In this document: in pieces, positions 16,005 through 24,392 of the stretch
How positions within the stretch are numbered: the first letter of the stretch is position 1
How the letters are laid out: the number at the start of each line of letters is the position of its first letter
Assembly (NCBI GenBank): GCA_002454505.1
Contig: DKJA01000047.1
Location: 1-27,237, forward strand
Direction of reading: 5' to 3'
DNA from: Oxalobacteraceae bacterium UBA6704
GTDB lineage: Bacteria > Pseudomonadota > Gammaproteobacteria > Burkholderiales > Burkholderiaceae_D
DNA length: 27,237 nucleotides
Made by a program: the position numbers and the translations under genes
The notes under the pieces: model-generated
The model's database searches: none
What the model saw: the letters and a program-made list of their open reading frames with translations, nothing else
Told to the model about the DNA's origin: nothing

Positions 16005-16740
16005 GCCGTGCGCCGTGATCCCCGTCTACAACCATGAAGGCGCGATCGGCGCCGTCACCGCACGCCTGCTGGCGCATGGCCTGCATTGCATCCTCGTCGA
16101 CGACGGCAGCACGGCGGCCTGCGCGCGCGTGCTCGATGACCTGGCCGCTGCCGCGCCGGCACAGGTGACGCTGGTCCGCCTGCCCGTCAACCAGGGCAAG
16201 GGCGCCGCCGTGATGGCCGGCATCGCGCGCGCGACGGCGCTGGGCTACAGCCACGCATTGCAGATCGACGCGGACGGCCAGCACGACACGGACGATGTGC
16301 CGCGCTTCCTGGCCGCCGCGCAGGCACGGCCCGACGCCGTCATCTGCGGCCATCCCGTGTACGACGAGTCGGTGCCGAAGGCGCGCCTGTATGGCCGCTA
16401 TGCCACGCACATCTGGGTGTGGATCAACACGCTGTCCTTCGACATCCGCGATTCGATGTGCGGCTTCCGCATCTATCCGCTGGCGGCGCTCAATGCGCTG
16501 GCGGCGCGCCGGCGGCTCGGCCAGCGCATGAACTTCGACACGGACGTGCTGGTGCGGCTGTACTGGCGCGGCGTACGCGTCGTCAACCTGCCCACGCGCG
16601 TGCGCTATCCGGCGGACGGCGTGTCGCACTTCCAGGTCTGGCGCGACAATGTGCAGATCTCAGCGATGCACACCTCGCTGTTCTGCGGCATGCTGCCCCG
16701 CATCCCGCTGCTGCTGGCCCGCAAATGGAGCGCGCGATGA
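15997..16740 (+). CDS. Glycosyltransferase family 2
   Basis: This 247-residue GT-A fold enzyme resembles polyprenyl-phosphate or dolichol-phosphate glycosyltransferases. Motifs are AVIPVYNHEG near the N-terminus, ILVDDGS, the metal-binding LQIDADGQHD and a later SMCGFRIYP. It lacks obvious C-terminal membrane spans. The ATG at 15997 has GGGGAG seven bases upstream and overlaps the ligase stop by 8 bases. An upstream in-frame ATG at 15946 lies deep inside the ligase gene. It is followed by an ATGA overlap with an LpxL-type acyltransferase, suggesting the two act together to build the lipid anchor of the pigment. In some aryl-polyene clusters these two activities sit in one protein. Sugar and acceptor are unknown. 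Confidence 0.9.
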   Translation: MFEPCAVIPVYNHEGAIGAVTARLLAHGLHCILVDDGSTAACARVLDDLAAAAPAQVTLVRLPVNQGKGAAVMAGIARATALGYSHALQIDADGQHDTDDVPRFLAAAQARPDAVICGHPVYDESVPKARLYGRYATHIWVWINTLSFDIRDSMCGFRIYPLAALNALAARRRLGQRMNFDTDVLVRLYWRGVRVVNLPTRVRYPADGVSHFQVWRDNVQISAMHTSLFCGMLPRIPLLLARKWSAR

Positions 16741-17699
16741 GCGCCAGTGCCCGCAGCCGCCACTGGGCGTCGATCGATGAAGTGAGCTTCGTCGCCGGCA
16801 TGCGCCTGCTGTTCTGGATCTGCCGCGTGTTCGGCCGCTGGCCGTTCCGGCTTGCGCTGTATCCCGTGCTGGGGTGGTACCTGTTGACGCAGCCGCGGGC
16901 CCGCCATGCGTCGCGCGATTTCCTGCGCCGCATGCAGCGTCACACGCAGCGGCCGGTGCCGGGCGTACTGGCGCACTTCGCCAGCTTCGGCGAAAACATC
17001 CTCGATAAACTGCTGCTGTGGGGCGGCCTGTTCCGCACCGACGACGTGCAGCTGCATGGTGCCGAGGTGGTCGACCGCGCCGTGGCGGCCGGCACCGGCG
17101 GCATCCTCGTCTGCGCCCACCTGGGCAATGTGGAACTGACCCGCGTGCTGTCGCGGCAGCGCAATGATGTGAAGACAACGGTGCTGGTGCACACCAAGCA
17201 TGCGCAGGCGTTCAACCGGCTGATGGGCAAGCTCAATCCGGCCAGCCAGATGAACCTGCTGCAGGTGACGGAGATGACGCCCGCCACGGCAATGATGCTG
17301 TCCGAGCGCGTGCAGCGGGGCGAGTTCGTCGTGATCGCCGGCGACCGCGTGCCCGTCTCCGACGGCGCGCGCGGCAATTCGCACGTGGCGATGGCCGATT
17401 TCCTCGGCGCACCGGCGCCGTTCCCCGTCGGCCCGTATCTGCTGGCCGGCATCCTGCAATGCCCCGTCTACCTGCTGTTCACGATCCGCGCGCAAGGCGT
17501 CACCGAAGTGCACATCGAGCACTTCCGCGACGGCGTGCGGCTGCCGCGCAAGCACCGCGAACAGGAGCTGGCCGCGCTGGCCGCCGCCTATGCGCGCCGG
17601 CTCGAACACTACTGCGTGCGCGCGCCGCTGCAGTGGTTCAATTTCTACGATTTCTGGCAGTTGCCGACCAAGGACAAGAATACCGATGCACCTCGCTGA
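16737..17699 (+). CDS. LpxL/HtrB-family lipid acyltransferase
   Basis: This 320-residue membrane-associated acyltransferase resembles the late lipid A acyltransferases. A hydrophobic N-terminal stretch (about residues 20-50) precedes the catalytic HX4E motif in CAHLGNVEL (H128 to E133). Downstream, VVIAGDRVP and FLGAPAPFPVGPYLLA are characteristic of the family. The ATG at 16737 was chosen because it overlaps the glycosyltransferase stop as ATGA and has GGAG six bases upstream; another ATG at 16725 is less well placed. It is predicted to transfer the polyene or a fatty acyl chain from a carrier protein to the glycolipid acceptor, which is inferred from context. It is followed by the ammonia lyase with a 14-base overlap. 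Confidence 0.9.
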   Translation: MSASARSRHWASIDEVSFVAGMRLLFWICRVFGRWPFRLALYPVLGWYLLTQPRARHASRDFLRRMQRHTQRPVPGVLAHFASFGENILDKLLLWGGLFRTDDVQLHGAEVVDRAVAAGTGGILVCAHLGNVELTRVLSRQRNDVKTTVLVHTKHAQAFNRLMGKLNPASQMNLLQVTEMTPATAMMLSERVQRGEFVVIAGDRVPVSDGARGNSHVAMADFLGAPAPFPVGPYLLAGILQCPVYLLFTIRAQGVTEVHIEHFRDGVRLPRKHREQELAALAAAYARRLEHYCVRAPLQWFNFYDFWQLPTKDKNTDAPR

Positions 17700-19236
17700 C
17701 CTTCAAGCCACCCGGCGCGCCGTCCGCTTCGACCGCGACCGCCTGACGATCGAAGACATCGTCGACATCGCGCAGGGCCGCGCCAGCGCCGAACTGTCGG
17801 ACGACCCGGCCTTCCGCGCCGCCATCGCACGCGGTGCCGACTTCCTCGACCGGCTGCTGCGCGAAGATGGCAATGTGTACGGCGTGACGACCGGCTACGG
17901 CGACTCGTGCACGGTGGCGATCCCGCCGGCGCTGGTGGCCGAACTGCCGCACCACCTGTACACCTACCACGGTTGCGGCCTGGGTCAGTATTTCGATGCG
18001 GCGCAGACGCGGGCGATCCTGGCCGCCCGCCTGGCATCGCTGGCCAAGGGCTATTCCGGCGTGTCGGTCGAGCTGCTGCTGCAGATCACGCGGCTGCTCG
18101 ATGCCGGCCTGCTGCCGCTGATCCCGTCCGAAGGCTCGGTGGGCGCCAGCGGCGACCTGACGCCGCTGTCGTATCTCGCGGCGGTGCTGTGCGGTGAGCG
18201 CGAAGTGTCGCGCAATGGCGAGGTGGTCGACGCCGCCGTGGCGTTGCGCGAGGCGGGCATCACGCCGCTCAAGCTGCGGCCGAAAGAGGGCCTGGCCATC
18301 ATGAACGGCACGGCCGTGATGACGGCGCTGGCCTGCCTGGCCTACGACCGTGCCGAGTATGTGCTGCGACTGGCCACGCGGATCACCGCGCTGGCGTCGT
18401 TCGCACTCGATGGCAATGCCCACCACTTCGACGAAGTGCTGTTCTCGGTGAAGCCGCACGCCGGCATGCAGCGCGTGGCGGCCATGCTGCGCGCCGACCT
18501 GCCGACGGACCAGTGGGAACGCAACGGCAAGCGCCTGCAGGATCGCTACTCGATCCGTTGCGCGCCGCACGTGATCGGCGTGCTGGCCGACGCGCTGCCG
18601 TTCTTCCGCGACTGCGTGGAAAATGAGCTGAACAGCGCCAACGACAATCCGCTGATCGACGGCGACAACGAGCGCGTGCTGCACGGCGGCCATTTCTATG
18701 GCGGCCATATCGCCTTTGCGATGGACGGCATGAAGAACGCCGTGGCCAATGTGGCCGACCTGCTGGACCGCCAGATGGCGCTGCTCGTCGATGCCCGCTA
18801 CAACAACGGCCTGCCGGCCAACCTGTCCGGCAGCACGGGCGAGCGGGCCGCCATCAACCACGGCCTGAAGGCGCTGCAGATCAGCGCGTCGGCCTGGACC
18901 GCCGAAGCGCTGAAGCTGACGATGCCGGCCTCGGTGTTTTCCCGTTCCACCGAATGCCACAACCAGGACAAGGTCAGCATGGGCACCATCGCCGCGCGCG
19001 ACTGCCTGCGCGTGCTGGAACTGACCGAGCAGGTCGTTGCCGCGCTGCTGGTGACGGTGCGGCAGGGCGCCTGGCTGCGCAGCCGCGTCAACCCGGAGAT
19101 GGCGCCGCAGCCGCACCTGGCGGCGATGCTGGACGCGCTGCACATCGAACCGGTCGTCGAAGACCGCCGGCTCGATGGCGAACTGCGCAAGCTGATCGAA
19201 CGGATTCGCGGCCAGGCCTGGGAGCTGTATGCGTAA
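17686..19236 (+). CDS. Aromatic amino acid ammonia lyase (HAL/PAL/TAL family)
   Basis: This 516-residue lyase uses the self-formed MIO cofactor from A154-S155-G156 in GSVGASGDLTPLSYLA. The catalytic tyrosine loop reads YGVTTGYGDS (Y65). In this cluster it most likely deaminates tyrosine or phenylalanine to coumarate or cinnamate, the aryl starter loaded by the ligase. The residue pair that separates substrates in this family reads Y94-H95 (in LYTYHGCGLG). That is neither His-Leu (tyrosine), Phe-Leu (phenylalanine) nor Ser-His (typical histidine enzymes), so the substrate is not certain. Length and motifs are complete. The ATG at 17686 overlaps the acyltransferase end by 14 bases; the end overlaps the thioesterase start by 8 bases. 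Confidence 0.92.
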   Translation: MHLADLQATRRAVRFDRDRLTIEDIVDIAQGRASAELSDDPAFRAAIARGADFLDRLLREDGNVYGVTTGYGDSCTVAIPPALVAELPHHLYTYHGCGLGQYFDAAQTRAILAARLASLAKGYSGVSVELLLQITRLLDAGLLPLIPSEGSVGASGDLTPLSYLAAVLCGEREVSRNGEVVDAAVALREAGITPLKLRPKEGLAIMNGTAVMTALACLAYDRAEYVLRLATRITALASFALDGNAHHFDEVLFSVKPHAGMQRVAAMLRADLPTDQWERNGKRLQDRYSIRCAPHVIGVLADALPFFRDCVENELNSANDNPLIDGDNERVLHGGHFYGGHIAFAMDGMKNAVANVADLLDRQMALLVDARYNNGLPANLSGSTGERAAINHGLKALQISASAWTAEALKLTMPASVFSRSTECHNQDKVSMGTIAARDCLRVLELTEQVVAALLVTVRQGAWLRSRVNPEMAPQPHLAAMLDALHIEPVVEDRRLDGELRKLIERIRGQAWELYA

Positions 19237-19654
19237 GCCGAAGGACAGCCGCTGGTTTGCCGAAGTCGACATGGAAGTCCAGTTCTACGACCTGGACCCG
19301 ATGGAGATCGTCTGGCACGGCAATTACGTCAAATACCTCGAAGTGGTGCGCTGCGCGCTGCTCGACAAGATCGGTTACAACTACCCGCAGATGAAGGCGT
19401 CCGGCTATGCGTGGCCGGTGATCGACATGCACCTGCGCTACGTGGCGCCGGCCACGTTCGGCCAGAAGATCCGGCTGCGTGCCGACATCGTCGAATGGGA
19501 AAACTGCCTGAAGATCGACTACCTGATCACGGATGCGGCATCGGGCAGGCGCCTGAACCGCGCCACCACGACGATGGTGGCGGTGGACATCGCCACCAGG
19601 GAAATGTGCTACGTGTCGCCGCCTGTGCTGCTGACCAAACTGGGGATCGCATGA
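19229..19654 (+). CDS. 4-hydroxybenzoyl-CoA-type thioesterase
   Basis: This 141-residue hot-dog thioesterase has the family motif YDLDPMEIVWHGNYVKYLE; D23 aligns with the catalytic aspartate of Pseudomonas 4-hydroxybenzoyl-CoA thioesterase. It corresponds to the ApeK position in aryl-polyene clusters. There it could release the finished chain or clear mis-primed carriers. The ATG at 19229 overlaps the lyase stop by 8 bases (ATGCGTAA). Its end overlaps the next gene by ATGA. The true acyl substrate is not known. Confidence 0.92.
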   Translation: MRKPKDSRWFAEVDMEVQFYDLDPMEIVWHGNYVKYLEVVRCALLDKIGYNYPQMKASGYAWPVIDMHLRYVAPATFGQKIRLRADIVEWENCLKIDYLITDAASGRRLNRATTTMVAVDIATREMCYVSPPVLLTKLGIA

Positions 19655-20253
19655 AACGTCTCGTTACCGCCATCGTACTGGCATCCGCAACCCTGGTGGC
19701 ACAGGCCGCCGTGCCCGTCGCGAAAATCCAGGCCATGCTGGCCAAGCCGGCCACCATGTGCGGCCGCTTCGACCAGACCAAGCAGCTGGCCGGCATGAAG
19801 AAACCGCTGCCGGCAAACGGCCGCTTCTGCGTCGTGCAGGACAAGGGCGTGCTGTGGCGCACGCTGCAGCCATTCCCGAACACGCTGCGGCTGACCAAGG
19901 GCGAGATCGTCCATTACCAGGGCGACCGCGTGTCGATGCGGCTGGATGCGAAGACGGAACCGACGGTGCGCATGATCAACCAGGTGCTGTTCGCGCTGCT
20001 GGCCGGCGACCTGGCGCAGCTGGAAACGCTGTTCGTGGTGGACGGCACCGTCGGCAAGGACAGCTGGGACGTCACGCTGACGGCGCGCGAGCCGGCGCTG
20101 GCGAAAGCCATCGGCACGATCAAACTGGATGGCGGCGCCTACGTGAAGAACATCGTGATGAGCGAAGCCAGCGGCGACCGCACCAGCATCGTGTTCTCGA
20201 ACATCGAAACGGGCGACAAGGCGATGACGGCCGACGAGGCGGCGCTGTTTTGA
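19651..20253 (+). CDS. LolA-like periplasmic lipoprotein-carrier protein
   Basis: This 200-residue exported protein has a Sec signal peptide (MKRLVTAIVLASATLVAQAA, cleavage near residue 20). The mature part shows the LolA/LppC-like pattern with FDQTKQLAGMKKPLPANGRF and later strands ending FSNIETGDKAMTADEAALF. LolA-type proteins ferry hydrophobic lipoproteins across the periplasm; here the cargo is presumably the lipid-linked polyene. The ATG overlaps the thioesterase stop as ATGA, and the gene end overlaps the exporter start as TTGA. A LolA-like gene beside an MMPL exporter is a standard aryl-polyene feature. Confidence 0.9.
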   Translation: MKRLVTAIVLASATLVAQAAVPVAKIQAMLAKPATMCGRFDQTKQLAGMKKPLPANGRFCVVQDKGVLWRTLQPFPNTLRLTKGEIVHYQGDRVSMRLDAKTEPTVRMINQVLFALLAGDLAQLETLFVVDGTVGKDSWDVTLTAREPALAKAIGTIKLDGGAYVKNIVMSEASGDRTSIVFSNIETGDKAMTADEAALF

Positions 20254-22625
20254 AGAAGCTGCGCGCCTTGCCGTTGCTGTGGCTCGTTGCCGTCGGCCTG
20301 CTGCTGGCGCATCACGGCTACCTGTGGTTCGTCCAGCGCATCGTGCCGGACACCGACATCATGGCGCTGCTGCCCGTGCAGGAGCGCGACCCCGTGCTGC
20401 AGCGCTCGTTCGCGCACATGGTGGATGCGGCCCAGCAGCGCGTCATCGTGCTGGCCGGCGCGCCGGAATGGGCCGATGCGAAGAAAGCCGCCGACGCCTA
20501 TTCGGCCGTGCTGGCCGAACGGCCGGACCTGTTCGCGGCGGCATCGGCCGGCGAGCAGGTGCAGGCGGAATGGCTGGCGCTGTTCCAGCAGCACCGGCTT
20601 GTGCTGATGACAGCCGCGCAGGAAGAGCAGTTGCGCACGCAGGGCACGACCTTCTGGACCAGCGAGGCGCTGGCCAAGTTGTACGCGCCGTTCGGCGGGC
20701 CGAAGCTGGGCGCGTGGCAGGACGATCCGTTCGGCCTGTTTGCCGGCTGGGCCCAGGAACGCGCGCAGGAAACGCCGGTGCGGCCGCGCGACGGCCACCT
20801 GTTTGTCGCCGACGACAGGCAGCAGTTCGTGCTGCTGCCGCTGACGCTGAAGGTGCCCGCGCTGTCGATGACGGCGCAGGACCAGGTGATGCCGCTGCTG
20901 GCCCGCGCGAAAGCCGCCGCGCTGGCCGCGACGCCTCATGCGCAAGTCATCCAGGCCGGCGTGATCCTGCATGCGGCGAACGCCAGCGCGCAGGCCAGCG
21001 GCGAAGTGCACACGATCGGCGCCGGTTCGCTGGCCGGCATCATCCTGCTGATGTGGTTTGCCTTCCGCACGGTGAAACCCATCGCGCTGATCCTGCTGTC
21101 GATCGGCATCGGCTGCCTGGGCGCGCTGTCCGTGTGCTGGCTGCTGTTCGGCCAGATCCACCTGATGACGCTTGTCTTCGGCGCCAGCCTGATCGGCGTC
21201 GCGCAGGATTACGGCATTTATTATCTGTGCAACCGGCTGTCCGCCGACCCGTCCATCGATTCGCGCGCGCTGCTGAAAAAGCTGTTGCCCGGCCTGTCGC
21301 TGACCTTGCTCGCTGCCGTCATCGGCTATACGGGCCTGGCGCTGACGCCGTTCCCCGGTTTGCGCCAGATGGCCGTATTTTCCGCGCTGGGTCTCGTGTT
21401 CGCGTGGCTGACGGTGATCTGCTGGTTCCCTGCGCTGATCGGGCCGCGCAGCCTGAAGAGCGGGGCGCTGGTGCGCGTGTACGGTGCGGCGCTGACGCGC
21501 TGGCCGCTGTTGCGCGCCAACCCGGCCACGTGGGTATGCGTTGCGCTGTTCGCCGTGGCCGCCGGCTTCGGCATTGCGCGCCTCGGTGCCAATGACGACA
21601 TCCGCCTGCTGCAGAATCCGCCGAAGCAGCTGATCGACGACCAGATCCGGCTCGGCAAGCTGCTCGATGCGCCGACGCCGGTGCAGTTCTTCCTCGTGCG
21701 GGGCGACTCGGCCGAGACGGTGCTGCAGCGCGAAGAAGCGTTGAAGCGCCGGCTCGATCCGCTGATCGCGGCGGGCAAGCTGTCCGGCTACCAGGCCGTG
21801 TCGAACTGGGTGCCGTCGGCCCGCACGCAGGCCGAGCGCCGCGCGATGATCGACCTGAAGCTGCTGGTCAATGGCGGGCCTTTGCAGGCACTGGCCGCGC
21901 AGGCCGGCGAGGACGAGACGTGGATCGATGCCACGCGCACCGCCTTGCGCGCAGCGGGCACGCCGTTGACGGTGGATGCGTTCATGGCCGCGCCGGCCAG
22001 CGAGCCATGGCGCCACCTGTGGCTGGGCGACAGCCACGGCGAATACGCCAGCATCGTCGCGCTGCGCGGCCTGCAGATGGCCACCGTGCCGCAGCTGCGC
22101 ACCTTGCCGGCCGGGCTGCAAGGCGTGCAGTGGGTCGACAAGGTGGAAGAGATTTCGTCCGTGCTGGGCCGCTACCGCCAGAACATGGGCTGGGTGGTGC
22201 TGGGCGCATACGTGGTCGTGTTTGCGCTGCTGGTGCCGCGCTACCGGAGCCGCGCGTGGCGCGTCATCGCACCGACCGCGCTGGCCAGCCTGGCCACGCT
22301 GGCGCTGCTCGGTTATGCGGGCCAGAACCTGCAGCTGTTCCACGTGCTGGCGCTGATGCTGCTGCTGGGTGTGGGTGTCGATTACGGCATCTTCATGCAG
22401 GAGCATCCCGACCGCCGGGACAGCACGCCGTGGCTGGCGGTCGGCCTGTCCGCCGCGAACACCATCCTGTCGTTCGGCTTGCTGGGGCTGTCGCACACCC
22501 CGGCCTTGCAAGCCTTCGGACTGACCATGTTGCTGGGCACACTGCTGGTGTGGCTGGCCGTTCCCCTTTTCAGTACCACGCAACCTTTCGTGAAAGTGCC
22601 TGCAGATGTCAATGGAAACCGCTGA
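20250..22625 (+). CDS. MMPL/RND-family exporter of the APE cluster
   Basis: This 791-residue inner-membrane transporter has an internally duplicated RND/MMPL layout. TM1 is near residues 6-26, followed by a periplasmic loop, and a membrane block at about 265-430 contains GVAQDYGIYYLCN. A second periplasmic domain follows, then a second block near 640-780 with the matching GVGVDYGIFMQEH. It is predicted to move the lipid-linked aryl polyene out of the inner membrane, handing it to the LolA-like protein. The start is a TTG at 20250 that overlaps the LolA stop as TTGA. No ATG fits, and the open frame upstream runs through the LolA-like gene in another frame. The end overlaps the next gene by 20 bases. 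Confidence 0.9.
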   Translation: MKKLRALPLLWLVAVGLLLAHHGYLWFVQRIVPDTDIMALLPVQERDPVLQRSFAHMVDAAQQRVIVLAGAPEWADAKKAADAYSAVLAERPDLFAAASAGEQVQAEWLALFQQHRLVLMTAAQEEQLRTQGTTFWTSEALAKLYAPFGGPKLGAWQDDPFGLFAGWAQERAQETPVRPRDGHLFVADDRQQFVLLPLTLKVPALSMTAQDQVMPLLARAKAAALAATPHAQVIQAGVILHAANASAQASGEVHTIGAGSLAGIILLMWFAFRTVKPIALILLSIGIGCLGALSVCWLLFGQIHLMTLVFGASLIGVAQDYGIYYLCNRLSADPSIDSRALLKKLLPGLSLTLLAAVIGYTGLALTPFPGLRQMAVFSALGLVFAWLTVICWFPALIGPRSLKSGALVRVYGAALTRWPLLRANPATWVCVALFAVAAGFGIARLGANDDIRLLQNPPKQLIDDQIRLGKLLDAPTPVQFFLVRGDSAETVLQREEALKRRLDPLIAAGKLSGYQAVSNWVPSARTQAERRAMIDLKLLVNGGPLQALAAQAGEDETWIDATRTALRAAGTPLTVDAFMAAPASEPWRHLWLGDSHGEYASIVALRGLQMATVPQLRTLPAGLQGVQWVDKVEEISSVLGRYRQNMGWVVLGAYVVVFALLVPRYRSRAWRVIAPTALASLATLALLGYAGQNLQLFHVLALMLLLGVGVDYGIFMQEHPDRRDSTPWLAVGLSAANTILSFGLLGLSHTPALQAFGLTMLLGTLLVWLAVPLFSTTQPFVKVPADVNGNR

Positions 22626-23844
22626 AATCCTGATCGTCGGCGCCGGTCCCGCCGGTGCCGTCGCCGCCGCATTGCTGCGCCGGCAGGGCCGCCAGGTGCT
22701 CGTCATCGAACGCGAACAGTTCCCCCGCTTTTCCATCGGCGAGAGCCTGCTCCCGCAAAGCATGGCGTATCTGGAGCAGGCGGGCATGCTGCAGGCCGTT
22801 GTCGAAGCGGGCTTCCAGTTCAAGAACGGCGCCGCCTTCGTGCGCCGCGACCGCTACACGGCATTCGATTTCCGCGACAAGCATTCGGCCGGCTGGGGCA
22901 CCACCTACCAGGTGCAGCGCGCCGACTTCGACCACCTGCTGGCGAAGGAAGCGATGAAGCAGGGTGCCGAGATCCGCTTCCGCCACGAAGTGCTGGACAT
23001 CGAACTGCACCAGCCGGGCGGCCGTTCGCGCGTGACCGTCAAGGACCCGGACGGGCAGCAGTACCAGGTGGACGCCGGCTTCATCCTCGACGCCAGCGGC
23101 TTCGGCCGCATCCTGCCGCGGCTGCTGGACCTGGAGACACCGTCGAACTTCCCCGTGCGCGGCGCGATCTTCACGCACATCGCCGACGGCATCCGCACGG
23201 CGGACTTCGACCGCAACAAGATCCGCGTCAGCGTCCATCCGGAACACTGCAATGTGTGGTTCTGGACGATTCCGTTTGCCGGCGGCCGCTGCTCGCTGGG
23301 CGTCGTTGCCGAAACGTCGTTCCTGGACCGCTACCAGGGCACGCCGACCGAAAGGCTGCAGGCCATCGTCAGCGAAGAGCCTTCGCTGAAAGCCCTGCTG
23401 GCCGACGCCACGTGGGACACGCCGGCGCGGCAGATCACCGGCTACTCCGCCAACGTTGAAAAGCTGTGGGGCGAAGGTTACGCGCTGCTGGGCAATGCGG
23501 GCGAATTCCTCGACCCGGTGTTTTCGTCCGGCGTGACGATCGCCTTCAAGTCGGCCAGCCTGGCCGCCGCCGCGCTGCAACGGCAGTTCGCCGGCGAAAA
23601 GGTGGACTGGCAGGCCGATTACGGCGTGCCGCTGCGCCGCGGCGTCGACACGTTCCGCGCCTTCGTCGAATCGTGGTACGCGGGCGGCTTCCAGGACATC
23701 ATCTTCCACGAGCGCCAGCAGCCGGAAATCCGCCGGATGATCTCGTCGATCCTGGCCGGTTACGCCTGGGACCAGACGAACCCGTATGTGAAGGAAACGG
23801 CGCGCCGGCTTGCCGCACTGGAGGCCGCGTGCGCGCTTACCTGA
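22606..23844 (+). CDS. FAD-dependent halogenase-like oxidoreductase
   Basis: This 412-residue flavoprotein of the tryptophan-halogenase-like family starts with the FAD dinucleotide motif GAGPAG (12-17). It carries GESLLPQSMAYLE (45-57) and the segment FQFKNGAAF, where K73 sits where flavin-dependent halogenases carry the catalytic lysine. W218-F-W220-T-I-P223 matches most of the halogenase signature GWxWxIP, with Val for the first Gly. GNAGEFLDPVFSSGV is the second flavin-contact region. It may halogenate the aryl head group (as in brominated xanthomonadins) or act as a hydroxylase/oxidoreductase. The ATG at 22606 (MSMETAEIL; ATG at 22612 also possible) overlaps the exporter end by 20 bases. 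Confidence 0.88.
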   Translation: MSMETAEILIVGAGPAGAVAAALLRRQGRQVLVIEREQFPRFSIGESLLPQSMAYLEQAGMLQAVVEAGFQFKNGAAFVRRDRYTAFDFRDKHSAGWGTTYQVQRADFDHLLAKEAMKQGAEIRFRHEVLDIELHQPGGRSRVTVKDPDGQQYQVDAGFILDASGFGRILPRLLDLETPSNFPVRGAIFTHIADGIRTADFDRNKIRVSVHPEHCNVWFWTIPFAGGRCSLGVVAETSFLDRYQGTPTERLQAIVSEEPSLKALLADATWDTPARQITGYSANVEKLWGEGYALLGNAGEFLDPVFSSGVTIAFKSASLAAAALQRQFAGEKVDWQADYGVPLRRGVDTFRAFVESWYAGGFQDIIFHERQQPEIRRMISSILAGYAWDQTNPYVKETARRLAALEAACALT

Positions 23845-24368
23845 CAGCGGTGCTGGCGGCGCTGCTGCTGGCCGGTTGCGCGACGCCGCCACCGCCGCAG
23901 GCCCGGCTCGGGCTGAAACTGCCGCCGGCCGCACTGGGCGCGTCGATCAGCGTACAACAGCACCTGAAGGTCGAGCGGGCCGGCCGCACGGACGACCTGG
24001 ACGTGGCGCTGCAGGTCGAGCCAGAGGCGATCGACGTCGTCGGCCTCGCCTTCGGCCAGCGCGTGCTGACGCTGCATTACGACGGCAAGGACATGAAGGA
24101 ATGGCGCCACGTGATGCTGCCGGCCCAGGTCAGGGCGGACGACGTGCTGGAGGACATGCAGCTGACGCTGTGGCCCGTGGAGGCGGTGGCGCAGGCGCTG
24201 CCGCCGGGCTGGCGCATCGCCGAGGAAGGGCTGCGCCGCACGCTGTACCTGGACGACCAGCCGATCATGCTGATCGCCTACAGCGGGCAGCCCCGCTGGA
24301 GCGGCACGGTGGTGCTGGACAACCTGCGTTATAAATACCGGCTGACGATACAGTTCGCAGCAGATTGA
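23829..24368 (+). CDS. DUF3261 outer-membrane lipoprotein
   Basis: This 179-residue lipoprotein is of the DUF3261 type (ApeN position in aryl-polyene clusters). The signal peptide ends in the lipobox LLAGC (Cys near residue 17). The mature body is beta-rich, for example VVLDNLRYKYRLTIQF. A role as outer-membrane receptor or anchor for the exported polyene, analogous to LolB, is inferred from its neighbours. The GTG at 23829 was chosen because GGAGG lies four to five bases upstream and the product then has a clean signal peptide. It overlaps the flavoprotein end by 16 bases. It is followed by a 24-base gap, one of the few non-overlapping joints in the operon. Confidence 0.86.
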   Translation: MRAYLTAVLAALLLAGCATPPPPQARLGLKLPPAALGASISVQQHLKVERAGRTDDLDVALQVEPEAIDVVGLAFGQRVLTLHYDGKDMKEWRHVMLPAQVRADDVLEDMQLTLWPVEAVAQALPPGWRIAEEGLRRTLYLDDQPIMLIAYSGQPRWSGTVVLDNLRYKYRLTIQFAAD

Positions 24369-24392
24369 AATAGAAACAGAATGCGGGAAGAC

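Noticed and set aside
17686..19236. Histidine ammonia lyase for histidine breakdown (hutH)
   Set aside because: No other hut genes are near, and the gene is co-translated with aryl-polyene genes where an aryl starter is needed. The selectivity pair is not the usual Ser-His.
17638..19272. Long minus-strand open frame antisense to the ammonia lyase
   Set aside because: The plus strand holds a complete MIO lyase; the antisense product has no domain and a low-complexity composition.
20139..22823. Long minus-strand open frame (894 codons) antisense to the exporter
   Set aside because: The same GC-bias artefact applies; the composition is Gln/Arg/His-rich without motifs, and the plus-strand frame encodes a clear MMPL transporter.
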